Below are positions 1-11,535 of a DNA stretch of 64,000 nucleotides, one piece after another (within the stretch, counting starts at the first letter, position 1; each line of letters starts with the position of its first letter). The translations under genes were made by a program, and so were the position numbers. Where the stretch lies: contig NW_026515521.1 of the NCBI RefSeq assembly GCF_014898815.1, forward strand, positions 248,001-312,000. The letters run 5' to 3'. This DNA comes from Panonychus citri (Eukaryota > Arthropoda > Arachnida > Trombidiformes > Tetranychidae). The notes below the pieces were generated by a model, which worked only from the letters and a program-made list of their open reading frames with translations, searched no databases and was not told the origin of the DNA.

Positions 1-834
1 CTTCTTGGTTATGATAACAATCAACTAGAAAATAATAATAATCATGATGAGAAATAATGATTACGAAGGTGAAGGAAGTTAAAGTTGACACAGATATTAT
101 TGGTTTCGAGCAAAAATAAACATGAAGATCCTGATTTCTGGGAAGAAAAAAACTGAATTCATTCCGATTGGGATTACAATTTCATTCTTATCTGATTGTT
201 AGTTTCAACATCCAATTCTGACATTTGATTTCTGTTATTGCTGATTGTTGTTATATTCACTTGGTTGTATCATCATGATTACTACTGTCATCGTGTTTTC
301 CATGAAGATGTGGGAATCATGATTAAGATTGAATTTGACATCAACTGTTATTAACAATAAGTTTATCATCTTAATCGTATTTACAATTGAATCAGAATTG
401 AAAAGTTTATTTTAATTTGATTACGGCTCAGTTGATTTAAGATCAATCTTTCTGATAACTATTATATAAGTTCAGGATTGTTAACCATTTTGAAATGGTA
501 TTAATTGTTTGAATTAATTCAATTCAATGGACTAGATTTATTCTCATATTATTTAACAATTTCCTCTTAAATGAATCTCAAATTTGTCATAAGAACTTTT
601 CTTTTTACTTTTTTTTCCTTTGAAATTCTGCCAAAGTTTCGCTGACTTCAATTTTCTGGTTAAATTGATTATTCAGTTGATTAGTTATACACTTTTTTAG
701 TTCGATTAACAATTAATCGCAGTTAAACTATGGAAACTATTAACAGTTCACTGTTCTATCATGAATATTACATCATCTTCTCATTGATTGCAATTCGATT
801 ATTCAAATTTCTTTTATTCTGAAAAAGTTCTTAC
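1..834. other. probable intron of the KChIP-type gene
   Basis: AT-rich sequence directly downstream (minus strand) of the exon ending at 835. I see no exon continuing the calcium-sensor core. No RNA gene or repeat was recognised. Confidence 0.45.
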
Positions 835-1233
835 CTGTTTAAATCCTTGATACAATTTACGAATTTCTTGTTTATTGAATTTAGTTACTTTACACAATTT
901 ATTTAATCGTCCAGGTTTACATCTCACATATAAATCAGATTCCTCCAGATCAGAATCTGGACAATTAAGAGAAATGGTTGGCAACAATTAGAAATTAGAG
1001 AGTAGAAAAGGTTTGGAATGAAGCAAGAAAAGGGAAAAATTTTGTTATTAGAACTTTTTCATTTCGAAGAGAACATTTTTCTTGTTCATCGAAAATTAAA
1101 TTTATCGGTGATAAAGTTTATTAGTTAATTGTTATTAACCTGAAAGTAAATCTTCTGGAAAACAAGCTCGGAAAATTAGGTTACCAATGAATAATAAAAA
1201 TAGAGCAGCAAAGAAGTAAACAAATGGAGACAT
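835..1233 (-). CDS. KChIP-type neuronal calcium sensor, 5' exons, membrane-anchored isoform (partial)
   Basis: Two coding exons on the minus strand, 1233-1140 and 956-835, joined by GT-AG splice sites in phase 1. Exon 1 starts at ATG 1233 and gives a hydrophobic N-terminus (FFAALFLLFIGNLIF) followed by RACFPEDLLS. Exon 2 gives DSDLEESDLYV and then KVTKFNKQEIRKLYQGFK, which matches the start of the conserved core of Kv-channel-interacting proteins (pattern T-K-F-x-x-x-E-L-x-x-L-Y-R-G-F-K before EF-hand 1). The donor after FKQ (caggtaag) is clear, but the EF-hand exons are not found in 1-834 and must lie beyond the window edge. Known family role: calcium sensing and modulation of Kv4 channels. 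A hydrophobic first exon resembles the KIS segment of vertebrate KChIP4a. A closely related neuronal calcium sensor remains possible. Confidence 0.72.
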
Positions 1234-1240
1234 TATATAT

Positions 1241-2594
1241 AAAAATTGAGTTAATTGTTTGGATTTAATTTGTAATCAAGATGATTACAAATCATCTATG
1301 AGCCACTTCCAGATCATAATTATATTAATTGTAACAATTAAAGGTGAAAACATGAAAGGTAAGCAAAGTAACACTTAGCCAATAACATGGTAACTTGTTG
1401 AGTGTAGCTTGTTGATTGTAACATGTTGAGAGGCACAAATAATTAAATTTTTAATCCACAATTAACTATCAATTGCTAATACTAATCACAATTAAGACAC
1501 GGAAGTGACAATCATTTAATTTAACGAATACAAATTAACTAATGTTACTTTGTTTTCTGGTTTTTGGTTAAACGTTTCCTCTTGGTAAATGTTTAAATAT
1601 TCACAATATAATAATAATAATTATGTTACCATAGAATTGATTACAAAATGATTAACTGATTGTTACTTAATTTGTTTACGTATATTTATCATGCTGATAA
1701 ATTGCATGGGAATATGTGAATAGGCAGAAAAAAGTGATTGGTGTTTGTTTTTGTTTTTCTTACTCTTTTACATCGGGAATCGATTCGTAAATTTTGACAG
1801 AAAGAGGAAGAGAAGGAGGATGATGATGATGATGATGATGATGATAAGAGAGAGAGAGAGAGGGTAAAACATAATAGACAGAGAGAAGATTAAAAATAGA
1901 CAGAGAAAATGTAATATTTATGCTGAGAGAATGAGGTAGAAGAAAAAAAAAGAAAAGTCTTTTTCTGTTCAATGTTTCCATAGAAATGGAAACCAAACCG
2001 GAGAAATGATTAAACAAATAACTTTTATCAACATTACCTTATAATCAACTGATTGTTGATCAACTGGTTAATTGTTTAAACTTAATTGTGCTCGTATATT
2101 GAAAATAATCTTTGGTGTTTAAACGTTCAAACATTGGAAACGTTTTATTTGTTTTCTTTTATATTAACTCATTTGATTGATTTTTGATTAGCAGTAAATT
2201 TGGTTAATGTTCAACGATTAGAATCAATTGATTGGCTTATTGGTTAATAGTTTCCAAATAAATTGATCTACATATCAAATTTTACTTTCACTATTATTGA
2301 ATAGCTTGGGTACGATCAATGAATTGATAGTTTCCAGGTAGAGAAAAAAAAATCCAATAACAATCACCATGATGATTCTATGGTGTATCATTAACCAGGA
2401 GAGATGAAGATGATTAAGTTGATTGTGTGATAGTTAATCATTAACTTATAATGTCAATGAATTGTTTTTTTTATTGTTTACAAGTTTGTTTATAATACTC
2501 ATCGTCATAGAAAAAGTTTCATAAGACTCAGTTGATTTCATGATATTCTTGGAGTAACAAATTTTTCCCAATTTAATATAATTGAAATACTTAC
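1241..2594. other. KChIP-type first intron / alternative-promoter region, with GAT and GA microsatellites
   Basis: Between the two alternative first exons. It holds a GAT triplet run near 1819-1845 followed by a GA run (about 1848-1862). Open frames here are low-complexity shadows. The promoter of the 1233 exon should lie just upstream, but no motif is distinctive. Confidence 0.4.
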
Positions 2595-2634
2595 TTTCAG
2601 TTGGACGTTTAGTTTTATCACCAAAAATTGGCAT
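2595..2634 (-). CDS. alternative first coding exon of the KChIP-type gene (soluble isoform)
   Basis: ATG at 2634 opens a short reading frame MPIFGDKTKRPTE that stops at a perfect donor (gtaagt, 2594-2589) after one base of the next codon. This is the same phase 1 as the downstream first exon 1233-1140, so it can splice directly to the exon starting at 956 and would give a hydrophilic N-terminus in place of the hydrophobic one. Alternative first exons are the normal way KChIP genes diversify. The exon is short and supported only by phase, the donor consensus and position. Confidence 0.5.
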
Positions 2635-2639
2635 CTCTT

Positions 2640-4468
2640 TGTTGGGTGTTAATTAACTAATGAGTTGATTAAGGTGATTACGATCCACACAATCTATTTA
2701 CAAACACGCAAGTTGATTAGTTGATTGTATTATTGTTTGGAGAAAAAAAATCAATTTAGTTTGCAATTGGAGGAAACAATAAGTTTCCCCACCAAATTGT
2801 TTCCTGATTGCAATTTAAATTGTCTAATTGATGATTGGCAAGTTGGTTACACTTTCGGACACTTTTTGTTTCTCTATTAGTTTTTCAATAGAAAATCAAA
2901 CTTAACATGATAAATGTTTCTCCAAATAAATTATTGGTAATTTTGTTTCTCATCTTCTCATGTGAACTTATCATCTTCATTTTTCTCTATCTTAGTAAAC
3001 TTTTCTCTCGATCATCTTTGGTTGTTCACTTTTCTGCAGACCAACAGAATTTTTCTCCTTCTCACTCATCTTGCTCTTCCTTTTCATCTTTCAGCTACTA
3101 TATGAATTCTGAGATGAATCAGGAGAATGAGTTTCGTTTCTTTCTCTCATGGAGAAAAATCTACATGAGTTCAAATTGTGATTCGGTTGGAAGAAAGAAA
3201 GATAGACAGACAGATTGTAGATTTAACGAGATGAATGGGAAAATATCGATCGAAAAAAGATACAATGAGATAATCCATTGTTTTTCTTTAAATTTTCTTG
3301 AAAATTTACAACCAAAATACTAATTGACTCTCGAACTTTAAATTCGAAGCCCCGTGTGGTCAAGTATCTTTGGTAGCCAAATGGAATTGATAACGAAAAC
3401 AATATTGATAATCAACTTATACAAATAAAAACAAACAACAAATCGAAACAAAATGAAAGAATAAAATTAAAAACTAATCAACTGAATTTATAAAAATCAA
3501 CAAAGATCAACATGAACCACGTGATGAAAGAAAATGAACAAATGGAAAAAAATCAAGTGAATCTGCGCAAATTAAACGAAGTAACAACTGAATTCAATCA
3601 CCGGTGAACAAGCATAAGCTCGAAAATGCCAATAGTTCTAAATGAATTCGAGTTCAATGTAAAGATCAAGTCAAAGCCAATTTAGAATACGCGTTGAGCG
3701 CAATTCCTTTGAATTAGGAAGAGTTTTTCTTTTTTCCCTTTTCTCTTTGGGATAATGTCGAAAGTATAAATGGAAACAAAATGGAAAATGAAAACCAAAT
3801 CAAAATCTTAAAATAGAAACAAAATAAACACGAAAAAAGGTTCACCTAATCGATTAACTAAACCACGCGTCGATTTAGTTGATATAAAATTGAGCGAAAT
3901 TCAACCAAAGTCTCATCAACACTGCAAATGCTAATGAAAACTTGAATCAATCATTGAATCTCAACTAGAGCCTCAGGAACTAGAACCATAAGAGTTTAGA
4001 TATCTTCTGATAATCGATTTATCTTTACTTAAGAATAAACATTTCAAAGTGTATGAGAACCAGGACAATTTACTAAATAGTGTTCTAGTTCTGATAAGAT
4101 TGATTAGCGACTTTGGAAAAACACATACTGTAAAAAGACAGAAAAGAGATAAACAGAAACCGTTCGCAATTATAAGGTGAAAATTGAAGATATTAGTGTT
4201 ACTGAAATGAGAGACGTGTTAGGTACAATGTTTTCCTGATGTACTTGGAATTGAAGGAGATTTAGAACAAAAAAAACTGCTGAATACTTTAAAACATGAG
4301 ATGGAATGAAATCTATGACGACAATGAAATTTTGAAAGTATCTATAATGGAATTATACCAAAGCGAATGATAATTGGGTTTTGTAAAAGATGAAGCAATT
4401 AGATTTAGATGGACCTTTCTGTTTTTAGAAACTCCAAAATCAAGACAATTTCAGCAAAGTGAATGGGA
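2640..4468. other. intergenic DNA; no recognised gene
   Basis: Up to about 3330 this is ordinary AT-rich intergenic sequence. An open frame at 2907-3323 (plus) is Ser/Phe-rich and has no family signature. From about 3340 to 4440 the plus strand becomes A-rich and less AT-poor in complexity, as in decayed transposon sequence or the 3' UTR of the hnRNP M-like gene (minus), but no domain is readable. No third RRM for the neighbouring gene was found here. Confidence 0.4.
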
Positions 4469-6335
4469 TCATTGATACCTAGAATAAGATAAACTCTTCG
4501 ATTCAGTATTTGAATAGTTGTAAGAATTTGAAGGTACTGGCTGCGTTGCTGATAAACCCGGAGTCAAACCTTGTTGTAACATGGACAATTGGGACATGTT
4601 ACCCGTAGCGGCCATACCAGCCATACCACCAAAAGCATTGATACCAGAATTATGTGGTGGAATAGGTTGAATAGGTTGTATGGGTTGTATGGGTTGAATA
4701 GGTTGAATTGGTTGTATGGGTTGTGCTGCGGGTGGCGGTGGTTGGACTGGTGATGCATTGATAAAGTTGTTCATTAAACTTTTACCAATATCGAGAGGTT
4801 GACCGCCAATACCTAGACCCTTGCCGACACCTTCAAGACCAGCAGGTAATTTACTAGGTAATTCTTCCGGCATTTCTTCACATTCATATTTGTCCATTCG
4901 TATGCTCATTGGACGTCCATATAGCTTTTGATTGTGAAACATGGAAATGGCTTGAACTGCTTCTACTGGATGTTCAAATTCAACTGTTCCATGTCCTTTA
5001 CTATTATTTGATGAATCGGTGTAAAGACGAACTCGTAAGACTTTACCAGAAAGTCTGAAAATTTCTTCAAGTTTTTTCTCTCCAACTTTGAAATCAAGAT
5101 TGGCGACAAAAATTCTGTTATTCAAAGGTCCAGATACACCTAGACTTTCAAGAAATTGCGGACTCAGACCATAAGTGGTGTAATTGATTGATTGATTAAG
5201 TCCAGCAGGTCTATCATAAATATCCCTTTCTCGGGGTATTATTTCACGTTCTCTTGAATCCTTGATACTTCCTCCTCCTCTTTTTGCATCGGGTAATATT
5301 AATCGACCAAAGCGATCTCTTTCACAGTCTAGATCTTCCTTAACGACAAGCTCACGATTACGAAAATTGTACCTATGTAATGTTGAAATTGCTTTCTGGG
5401 CAGAGGATGCATCCTAATAAGAAAAATATGGAAACAAGAATATGAAAATTGACAAGGAAAAGAGAGCGATTAAAAGTTTGAATGGCAACAAAATACTGGT
5501 ATCCCTTTGATTTTTACTATTACAATAACGTATAGATACTATGGGAATTGTAAATTATTAGAGTGCAAGAAATAAGGATCAGGATGAAAAGCATACCAGA
5601 CATAGGAAAGAGTAAACTCAACAAAAAAAATGAACAGACAGAGTAAAATATAAAATCAACAGTTCGAATGTACCACATTTAAACATAAACAATATTCATC
5701 AATAGAATTGGTAAAATCTTGGAAAAGTAAACATTTGATAGAGAATCAAAAGATCAAGTGTAGAAGAAAAGACAATTTAAATTAATTGACGGGGTAAGAA
5801 TACAAAAGAGATCAACACTGAAAGGACAGTAAAAAAATACGACAGAGAAACAGCAAATCAAAAGCAAGTGAATTTAAAAGGAGGAAAAAATGATGACAAT
5901 TAATTTTCTTACCTGAAATTCAACTAAACCACAGCCTCTTGATTGACCTTTTTCATCTTCAAACAGTTGACAATAGACAACATTGCCCACTTTCTCCCTG
6001 AATAAGTCTTTTAGATCATTCCATTTGATATCAAAGGGAACATTGGCAACATACACTCGACGAGAAGCCTTATCACCTCCTGCACCAATTCCAACACCTC
6101 CACCGCCACTGACACTACCACCTCCTCGATGTCGGTCAATTGGTGATCGAGATCTGCGACGTCCACCGCCTCCGCCGCCTCCACCACCACCACCACCACC
6201 GCCGCCGCCACTACCACTACCACCACGATTACCTAAATTTCGGTTCCATCCTTTGGCATCCTTCTTATAGTCATTCAAACCATCCGAACCATTATTTCTC
6301 ATATCTCGATCGGACATTTTTAACTGATGGTACAT
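4469..6335 (-). CDS. HNRNPM: hnRNP M-like two-RRM RNA-binding protein
   Basis: Two exons: 6335-5913 (phase 0) and 5413-4469; 455 residues. N-terminus: a Gly run (16 consecutive Gly) and RRRSRSPIDRHRGGG. RRM1 is split by the intron: RRVYVANVPFDIKWNDLKDL, then GQSRGCGLVEF before the intron and DASSAQKAISTLHRYNF after it. RRM2: NRIFVANLDFKVGEKKLEEI, preceded by the LGVSGPL linker typical of hnRNP M (LGIxGPL). A PIQ repeat (about six units) and a Tyr/Ser-rich tail follow. hnRNP M proteins regulate pre-mRNA splicing in the nucleus. Vertebrate and fly members (fly rumpelstiltskin) carry a third RRM, which is absent here; the frame stops at TGA 4469. A splice donor just before the stop (ctag|gtatca) could skip it, but no further RRM exon is visible downstream. 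ATG 6317 is an equally good start. Confidence 0.82.
5414..5912 (-). other. intron of the hnRNP M-like gene
   Basis: 499-bp intron interrupting RRM1, with donor gtaaga at 5912 and acceptor ttag at 5417-5414. It is long for this window, where introns are mostly under 300 bp. No gene or RNA was recognised within it. Confidence 0.7.
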
Positions 6336-7956
6336 CGGGTTTGAGAGAGAAAAGGGAGAAAAGAGAAGAGCGAATAAATTTAGCGAAAATAGAAAGACAG
6401 AGGAAACTTGACAGACAGAAGAAATAGACAGGTAAAAGTAGATGATAAGTAGATGGATAAAAAAACAAGAAAAAAAAAGATGAAGGAAAAGAAGAAGGAA
6501 AAAAGAAAGAAAGAAATTGAAAGAGGAAAAAGAAAGAGTAAAATTTTACCGAAAGAAAAGAAAGAAAAGTCAAAAGTGTAGACAGAACAATAGACAGAAC
6601 AAAGCAGTAAAATTGATTCTCTTTCGCTCATTGGCTACAATTTATTTAGAATTTTTTTTCTACCGCCAAGTTTGAATGTTGAGAAAAAAAAATTTTTCGC
6701 TCAATAAATTTGACCATTTTTCTAACAATTAAGGATTAAATCATCATTCTAATTAATGAGAATTTTAGAAAAGAAAATTAAATCGAATCATTTGGAAATG
6801 ATCTTTTACTGTTTACATTAGAGGGAAACTTTTTTGCTCTAAAGGTGATTAGTTAATTGTTGTTGATTCCATTGATTGTTGAGTAACACATTTAATCAAT
6901 AATTTCATCTGTTACAATTAAATGTGATGAGATTAACAATATAATGGTGTCAAGAACGATGATGAATTTTTTAGTAACAATTAGAACCTTAAATTATGAT
7001 AAACAGTTTTAATCGTTTTATTAATGTATTAATTGTTAATTAATTGTTTGAGAAAAAAAATTAACAATCGAAACTAATTCTCTGCATTGTAATAATCTTC
7101 AAGTAAACTAATCAATCTAATGATTAAAAAACTAATAGTTGACTAATTGATTATTTCAACGATAGAAAACGTTTGATTTGATTAGTTAATTGTTTTCAAT
7201 TTTATTCCCAATGATGTGTTAATTGTTTTCTTTCAAAAGTTTAACTATTAATTTTTCACCTTAACAATCAAAATGTACGATTGTTATTCAAAATCATCAA
7301 TTGAATAAAATTAAAATTAACTAGATTGAGAATTAATTACTTCCGTTCCTTATAAAAATTTGATACAAAATTAAATTACTTTCACTGTTTTGTTGTTGTC
7401 TCCAATTGAAAAAAAGACGTCAAGACGTTTACACAATTAGTTCATTGATTGATGATTGTTAATCTTGTTACACTTCAATTGTTGGCAAGATAATTGATTC
7501 TGATTAATACACTAATAACCTTCACAGAGATACAATTGATTGTGTTGAATATTATTTTACAGAGAGAGAGAGAGAGACCCTTGGAGAGCAACCTCTTGAT
7601 AGATATTAAATTTGATTTGATTGTTTTTTACTTCCCAAACACAATTTAATCATACGAATTGGTTTAATCGTATTCAATTTCTATTTTTACAAAATTCTAT
7701 CAAATTATAAATACAGAAAATTTATCAGCCAATAATTACGATAATTAGAATTCAATCAAAAATATCAACAATTTACTTTGATAGTGATCATCGTGTTTGT
7801 CTTTTTGTATATCACAAAAAAACGAGTATTCGTTTAGCTTTTGATTGAATGTGATTATCATAATTGATTAGATAAATTTTTTTTCTGAATAATAACAATA
7901 AGAATTAGACTTTCTGTTAGACAAGCGGCTTTTGGATCAGGCTACTCATTAGATTT
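6336..7956. other. intergenic region upstream of hnRNP M-like gene, downstream of GOT2
   Basis: Purine-rich 5' UTR and promoter side to about 6620, then AT-rich intergenic DNA with repeated TTAATTGTT and GATTGATT words and a GA microsatellite at 7561-7576. The end nearest 7956 should be the 3' UTR of the aminotransferase. No additional coding exon was found. Confidence 0.5.
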
Positions 7957-9395
7957 TCACTTGGTAACTTGGTGAATTGCATGAGCCAAATAATCAACAT
8001 TCTTAGAGGAAACACCGGCAACGGAAATGCGACCATCTTTTGTTAAATAAACACTAAATTCTTTGATTAATCTTTCAACTTGATCAGGTGTCATTCCAGT
8101 GAAACAGAACATTCCAATTTGATCGGTAATATGGTCCCATGATCGGCTTGATCCTTCTCGTTTTAATCCTTCCTTTAATTTGATTCTCATGGTATTAATA
8201 CGATCTGACATTACTTTAATATCGGTTAACCATTGACTACGAAGTGAGGGATCATTCAAAATGGTTGAAGCGATTCTTGCTCCATGGATTGGAGGATTAG
8301 AGTAAATTGGTCTGATAATAATCTTAAGTTGTGACATGGTCCGAGCAACTTCATCTTTATCAGCACAAACAACAGAGAAAGCACCAGTTCTTTCACCATA
8401 AAGACCCATATTCTTGGCAAATGATTGAGCCGTCGCAACCTGATGACCATCTTCAACCAACATACGTAAAGCAAAAGCGTCACGATCAATGTCACCAGTG
8501 GCGAAACCTTGATAAGCCATATCTAAAAATGGAAATAGATTCCTGGCTTTGATTACTTTTGACATTTCTTTCCATTGCTCCGGCTGCAAAAACAAAAACA
8601 GAAAAACAATAATAATGAGAGAGAGAGAGAGAAAGAGTAAGAGAATATTTAAGAGATGAAGAAAGAAAATCGGATTAACCAAAGTGATTTGAGAAATTAG
8701 AATACGTGTAAGTGAAATTACGGAAAATGTTTCACCTTAGGATCTACTCCAGTTGGATTATGAGCACAAGCATGTAAAAGTATGATTGATTTTTCAGGAA
8801 TTTTGGCTAAATCTTGAAGGGCTCCGGTAAAATCGAATCCACAGGTTTTAGGATCAAAGTAACGATATTGTTTAACGGTAAGACCAGCTCGTTTAAAAAT
8901 AGGAATATGATTGCCCCAAGTTGGTGTTGGCATGTAAATCTCTTTAACTCCAGGGAAAAATTGAGCTAAAAAGTGAGCACCTATGGTAAGAGAACCGGTT
9001 CCCGAAATACCTTGAACAGTGGCATTTAAACCCTCCTTAATTACCGGACTCGAGTCACCAAAAGCCAATTTAGCAGCGGCTTGACAAAAATCTGCAACAC
9101 CAGCAATACCAGCATATTCTTTATCAAGATTTTTCTTTGATAAAATTTCTTCAGCCTTCATTACACAAGGTAAAATGAATGGTTTACCATCATCATCACG
9201 ATATGCACCAACCGATAGATTCATCTTTTTATCTGAAGTATCCTTCTTGAAAGCCTCAGTAACCCCAAGGATGGCATCAGGTGGACCCATTTCAACACCA
9301 CTCCACCAACTAAGCGATGATTTAAAGGAAGACAAGGAGCAAGATGGACCATTGGAAAGGAATAATTTCTTATTCACAACTCTAACAACAAACAT
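7957..9395 (-). CDS. GOT2: aspartate aminotransferase, mitochondrial
   Basis: Two exons, 9395-8736 and 8583-7957, joined in phase 0 across a 152-bp intron (donor gtgaaa, acceptor gcag); 428 residues, the usual length of the precursor. It begins MFVVRVVNKKLFLSN, a basic, hydroxyl-rich mitochondrial presequence, followed by SSLSWWSGVEMGPPDAILGV, the start of the mature enzyme. Diagnostic segments are MNLSVGAYRDDDGKP, TPTWGNHIPIF, HACAHNPTGVDPK|PEQW across the splice, and SFAKNMGLYGER with the PLP-binding lysine at about residue 277. The enzyme interconverts aspartate plus 2-oxoglutarate with oxaloacetate plus glutamate in the matrix (malate-aspartate shuttle). ATG 9395 is preferred over upstream in-frame non-ATG sequence. 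The gene looks intact. Confidence 0.95.
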
Positions 9396-9899
9396 GATTT
9401 CGAACGAGAAAAAGACGAAAAACAAACGAAACAACAACAACAACAACAACAACAAAGGTCACCACCAACGAAGGAAATGACAAAAGAAAAAACAACAAAT
9501 CAAAATGTATTAAGAAAAACAAAGCAAACAAAAAATTCCAACGATGTTAAAACCAATAAAGAAAAATAATTTCTATGTAAAAATCAAGTGACTGATTAAT
9601 TTTTAAAAAGAAAAAATCAACAAACACATAAAAGTTACTCCATCTTACGGATCTTTCGACAACTAGAATTTCCCATAGTTCACAAAAGAGAAAACAGGTG
9701 ACGCTTTTCCTAATCAAATTCTCAGAAAATTGAATGTAAACAAAAAGAAAAGAAAATTAATTCTCATTGAAATTCAATGATTGAATGGTCATTTGGAAAA
9801 CTGATTAGCTCGAGGAGAAGAAGAGTAAAAATTTATAATTGGTGAAAGAAAATGATGACTAAAAGTGAAGAGAGAAAAGAAGAAAAGAGAGTTTGAGTG
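9396..9899. other. upstream region of GOT2 up to the retrotransposon boundary
   Basis: Contains a CAA run (about 9431-9455) in the GOT2 5' UTR, then AT-rich DNA and purine-rich sequence. The word aagaagagt at 9818-9826 recurs at 17192-17200 just beyond the other end of the element and is a weak target-site-duplication candidate. Confidence 0.4.
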
Positions 9900-10112
9900 A
9901 AATTCCTCCAGATGGAGCTACTTGGGAATTCGGAGCGAATCGGATAAGCGTCACACCTGCAAAGGAGGTGGACTTGAAATGACCTCTAGAAGTCATGCCC
10001 GAGTCGCGAGCATGTCTTCTTGAATTACTCTGGTTAAAAATAACCTCTCTTTAAATTGACCTTTAATTTTGTGACCTTTAAACTAAAATTGAAAATCGAC
10101 GAGCCAAAAAGA
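9900..10112 (+). promoter_or_regulatory. 5' UTR / promoter region of the retrotransposon with small hairpins
   Basis: GC-richer than its surroundings. Two possible stem-loops are visible: CACCT...AGGTG around 9954-9970 and ATGAC...GTCAT around 9979-9996. Non-LTR elements usually carry an internal promoter here. I looked for an HDV-like or hammerhead ribozyme core and could not convince myself of one. Confidence 0.35.
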
Positions 10113-11425
10113 ATGAATACATCACCAGCTACAAGTACATACCAAAATGAAGTGGAAGAGGTAAGAAAAACATGAAAAAAACTAAAAATGTAAAAAACAC
10201 ACGTGTAAAAAACTAAAAATGTATAAATCTATTACAGGTATTTCCATTCCCAATGGTACCAATAACAAGTGACGAAGAAAAGAAAAACTGGGAAATTACC
10301 AAAAAGAGAGTACAACATATAACATCGTTTGAAATATCCAACGCTTATAAGAAAGAACTCATTAAAAAACGCTTGGAACCACTGTCAATGAATGAACTAT
10401 TGATGGATGTGGAAATGTTGAAAAAGATATATTCCAATCCAATAGATTCCGATGGAAAGAAAATACAGAAAAAAGAAATCGAATGGATTAAAAGTTACAT
10501 GAGGTTCCTAAACTCGGAAGTCAAACGACGGACAAAAAATGAGACCGTTACGGCTAAATCCGCCCTCACGACCACGAAAGATAAGCAACATGCTCCAGAA
10601 GAAGAAGAAACCCCGAGGAAAAGAAAGAAAATTAAAGAAGCCGTTAATGTTATTAACCAACAACAAAATGAACCAGAACCAGGTTGGTGGAACTGGAAAG
10701 GTACCAAACGATATTACAAAATAAAAGTGGAAGGACCACAAGATCTCAGATCAATACATGGTCTAACGCAACAACTGAGTGAACTGTCTTTACCCTACAC
10801 CTTTCGAATAATGTCTTTTCGAGACAGCTCAATCATCTTATTAAACAAAGAGGAAGAAAGAGCTGATTTATTTCGCAAATTCAACCCGAATCAATTATCA
10901 ATATCGATTATAAAATGGAATAAACCACAGATCAAAATTCTGTATGTAAGACCACCGATCAGCGGCTCTTGGGAAACAATGGTTACAACCATGATGAAAC
11001 TCAATGGTTTCCATGAAACTGACCAATACAAAATACTCCACAAATTTGAAATGGGCCTGAGTTCAAATCGATTCGGATTAATCATGGAAGTCTCACCATT
11101 AATCCGATCACAGATTGAAACAAGATTGAGAGGAAAATTATCTTCTGGTCAATCAGACTACCGAGTCAGGGATAATTTTCCAATAATGGCGTGTAATTTG
11201 TGTCACAAGTTTGGACACCCGAGACGAACGTGCCGAAACCAATTGAGATGTCAAAAATGTTCAGGGCAACATTTGGCAAGAAATTGTAACAGCAAAGAAG
11301 CCAAATGCCCGTCTTGTACCACAAACGGACATGAAGCTTATAGTCAAGATTGTATGTTATACAAATCAGAACTGATTCTTTACATTTCAGATATAGATTT
11401 TGAATATGAGCGCCTAATGATGTAA
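10113..11425 (+). CDS. retrotransposon ORF1, Gag-like nucleic-acid-binding protein (probable intron)
   Basis: Main frame 10238-11425, with ATG available at 10253. A short upstream exon 10113-10160 (MNTSPATSTYQNEVEE) ends at a consensus donor GAG|gtaaga, and an acceptor tattacag precedes 10238. Splicing is phase 0 and gives a 411-residue protein. Without splicing, the upstream ATG meets a stop within five codons. A basic nuclear-localisation-like stretch TPRKRKKIKE is followed by a middle region resembling the RRM-like part of LINE ORF1 proteins. Near the C-terminus are CCHC zinc knuckles: CNLCHKFGHPRRTC, CQKCSGQHLARNC and a third CPSCTTNGHEAYSQDC. This is the standard arrangement for ORF1 of Jockey/R1/I-type elements, which package element RNA. 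Confidence 0.8.
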
Positions 11426-11441
11426 CCAAGAGGCAACTATA

Positions 11442-11464
11442 GTTAATCCAAATCCGGTGTCACT
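11442..11464 (-). repeat. module-boundary motif, copy 1
   Basis: Read on the minus strand this is GTGACACCGGATTTGGATTA plus ACT. It matches copy 2 at 12337-12360 in inverted orientation with about three differences. It lies in the 110-bp gap between ORF1 and ORFx. Confidence 0.7.
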
Positions 11465-11535
11465 ATAGCAACCAAGTCAGAAGAATACAAAAGATATTGA
11501 AAACAAATAATCAAAATTTTGTAAAATTGTTCAAA

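Noticed and set aside
1760..2017. Open frame with a His run on the minus strand
   Set aside because: Generated by GAT and GA microsatellites; no start context, splice sites or family signature.
2907..3323. 138-codon open frame on the plus strand
   Set aside because: Phe/Ser-rich low complexity with no domain; it lies in a region between gene starts and has no conserved partner in the window.
3340..3400. tRNA-like GC-richer stretch (gaagccccgtgtggtcaag)
   Set aside because: No cloverleaf can be drawn; no A or B box.
5983..6270. Poly-proline open frame on the plus strand
   Set aside because: It is the reverse complement of the glycine run in exon 1 of the hnRNP M-like gene.
9900..10112. Possible self-cleaving ribozyme at the LINE 5' end
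   Set aside because: Small hairpins are present, but no HDV-like or hammerhead core could be assembled.
11497..11535. N-terminal extension of ORFx
   Set aside because: The upstream start would be TTG; the first ATG is 11536.
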